NCBI GenBank assembly: GCA_029265905.1
Contig: JAJUGR010000001.1
Coordinates: forward strand, 1 to 64,000
Source of the DNA: Sporomusaceae bacterium
Lineage (GTDB): Bacteria; Bacillota; Negativicutes; Acidaminococcales; JAJUGR01
Direction: 5' to 3'
Length of the DNA stretch: 64,000 nt
Below, piece by piece: positions 62,743 to 64,000 of this stretch (positions are counted from its first letter, which is position 1; each line of letters opens with the position of its first letter). The position numbers and the translations under genes are program-made. Below the pieces are notes generated by a model. That model searched no databases. It was not told the origin of the DNA and was given only the letters and a program-made list of their open reading frames with translations.

Positions 62743-62777
62743 GCCGCTTTGGGCGTTGGCTCAGGGCGGCTTTTTTT
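62743..62777 (+). terminator. Intrinsic terminator of the TonB-ECF operon
   Basis: GCCGCTTTGGGC (62743-62754) pairs with GCTCAGGGCGGC (62759-62770) over 12 positions with some G-T pairs, followed by seven T residues. Confidence 0.88.
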
Positions 62778-62806
62778 GTCCTGCAGCTGAGCGCGGGTGA
62801 TATAAT
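62776..62806 (+). promoter_or_regulatory. Possible promoter of the leucine dehydrogenase gene
   Basis: A consensus TATAAT (62801-62806) with an extended TGA is clear. The -35 candidate TTGTCC (62776-62781) has a long 19-nt spacer, so the promoter may depend on the extended -10. Confidence 0.5.
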
Positions 62807-62898
62807 ATAAGGTAAGAAGTGCGCATCGCCTGCGCGGCGGACATGAGGGCGGCAATGGAAAATCCTTACGGTTCATTATGAAGGCGGGAGGGGTATCT

Positions 62899-63975
62899 AT
62901 GGAGATTTTCAGTTGCCTGGGAAAGCATAATTATGAACAGCTCGTATTCTGTCAGGACAAGGAGTCAGGCCTGAAAGCGATTATCGCCATCCACGACACG
63001 ACGCTGGGGCCGGCGTTGGGGGGCACGCGGATGTGGCCCTACGCCAGCGAGGAGGAAGCTATCGTCGACGTGTTGCGCCTGGCGCGCGGGATGACGTACA
63101 AAAGCGCGGCGGCTGGGCTGGACATGGGCGGCGGCAAAGCGGTCATTATCGGCGATCCGCACAAGGATAAAAGCGAGGCGCTGTTCCGCGCCTTCGGACG
63201 TTTTGTCGAAGGGCTGAACGGCCGCTACATTACGGCCGAAGATGTCGGCACCACCGTGGAGGACATGGATATCGTGCTGCGCGAAACGCGCCATGTCTGC
63301 GGCCTGGGCGCCAAGGCTGGTTCGAGCGGCGATCCCTCGCCCGTCACCGCGATTGGCGTTTGGAAGGGGATCAAGGCCTGCGCCGGCGCCGTCTGGGGCG
63401 AAGAATCGCTTGCCGGGAAAACCATTGCCTTGCAGGGCTTGGGAAAGGTGGGCTACCACTTGGCCAGGCACCTGCACGACGAAGGCGCCCGCCTGATTGT
63501 CGCCGACATAATTACAGATCGGGTTGACCGGGTGAAAAGGGAGCTGAATGTGCAGGCGGTCGCGCCGGAGGCGATTTACGACGTTCCCTGCGATATCTTT
63601 GTGCCGGCGGCGCTGGGCGCGATTCTCAACGATGACACGATGGGGCGGCTTGGCTGCCGCCTTGTCGCCGGTCCCGCCAACAACCAGCTGGCGGAGGACC
63701 GGCATGGCGACCTGCTGCATCAAAAAGGCATTTTGTATGCGCCGGACTATGTCATCAATGCCGGCGGCGTGATCAATGTCGCCGACGAGTTCAACGGCGC
63801 CTATGACCGGGAGCGGGCGCTGCGCGCGGTCGAGATCATCCCGCGCAATCTGGCGGAGGTCATTCGGGTCTCGCGCCGCGACAATATCCCCACGTACAAG
63901 GTCGCCGACCTGCTGGCGGAAAAACGGATCGCCACGCTCGGGCGAATCAAAAATATTCTCCTCCCTTGCCGCTAG
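62899..63975 (+). CDS. Leucine dehydrogenase (branched-chain amino-acid dehydrogenase)
   Basis: The enzyme reversibly deaminates leucine, valine or isoleucine with NAD. The 358-residue product has the substrate-binding [14 protein letters not shown], Lys68 and the catalytic Lys80 in [11 protein letters not shown] at the same positions as Bacillus leucine dehydrogenase, and the NAD fold [20 protein letters not shown] 62899 follows GGCGGGAGGGG. In Firmicutes it often precedes branched-chain phosphotransacylase/kinase genes, which would lie beyond the window. 63976-64000 shows nothing. Confidence 0.92.
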   Translation: MEIFSCLGKHNYEQLVFCQDKESGLKAIIAIHDTTLGPALGGTRMWPYASEEEAIVDVLRLARGMTYKSAAAGLDMGGGKAVIIGDPHKDKSEALFRAFGRFVEGLNGRYITAEDVGTTVEDMDIVLRETRHVCGLGAKAGSSGDPSPVTAIGVWKGIKACAGAVWGEESLAGKTIALQGLGKVGYHLARHLHDEGARLIVADIITDRVDRVKRELNVQAVAPEAIYDVPCDIFVPAALGAILNDDTMGRLGCRLVAGPANNQLAEDRHGDLLHQKGILYAPDYVINAGGVINVADEFNGAYDRERALRAVEIIPRNLAEVIRVSRRDNIPTYKVADLLAEKRIATLGRIKNILLPCR

Positions 63976-64000
63976 GGATAGGAAAAGGACCGCGCCCAGA

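Overview
The window looks like chromosome of a Firmicute that has an outer membrane, most likely a Negativicute (Sporomusa/Selenomonas-type lineage). The ribosomal supercluster order (tuf, S10-spc-alpha genes, ecfAAT, truA, rplM, rpsI), the AGGAGG-type ribosome binding sites, the frequent GTG/TTG starts, the cdaA-ybbR-glmM cluster and the glmS ribozyme are Firmicute traits. A TonB-dependent receptor, a porin-like protein and ExbB/ExbD/TonB need an outer membrane. Assignment to a genus is not possible from this reading.

Layout. 1-20079: end of tuf, then an almost gapless ribosomal-protein supercluster with secY, adk, map, infA and rpoA, the general ECF module ecfA1-ecfA2-ecfT, truA and rplM-rpsI, interrupted by one palindromic repeat at 15550-15684. 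20203-24364: an HD-GYP sensor, a convergent stand-alone GT51 peptidoglycan glycosyltransferase, and a LigB-like/AMMECR1 pair. 24400-32549: an arginine operon argC-J-B-D-F-G-H. 32528-39580: cdaA-ybbR-FAD oxidoreductase-glmM, then the glmS ribozyme and glmS, which ties c-di-AMP synthesis to amino-sugar supply. 39637-41809: a small SHOCT protein, a collapsed AEC permease and a DASS dicarboxylate carrier. 42016-45850 (minus strand): an ORP/Mrp-like iron-sulfur ATPase cluster with its DUF134 regulator. 46123-49342: a Cys-rich mini-protein, an alkaline phosphatase with a PhoP-box-like promoter, and a YibE/F membrane protein.

49343-62777 is the most unusual part. Two closely similar cobalamin riboswitches, each followed by an intrinsic terminator, head two transcription units. 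The first encodes a porin-like protein and an exported CbiK-type cobaltochelatase. The second encodes, in close succession, a TonB-dependent receptor, a membrane protein that joins a large extracytoplasmic domain to an ECF S-component-like membrane domain, a fused double ECF ATPase, an ECF T component, a membrane-anchored beta-propeller protein, ExbB, ExbD and TonB. Read as a unit, this is a self-contained two-membrane uptake route for a corrinoid or its precursor: TonB energises the outer membrane and an ECF transporter, rather than BtuCDF, crosses the inner one. A ZIP metal transporter lies between the two units. A leucine dehydrogenase gene ends the window.
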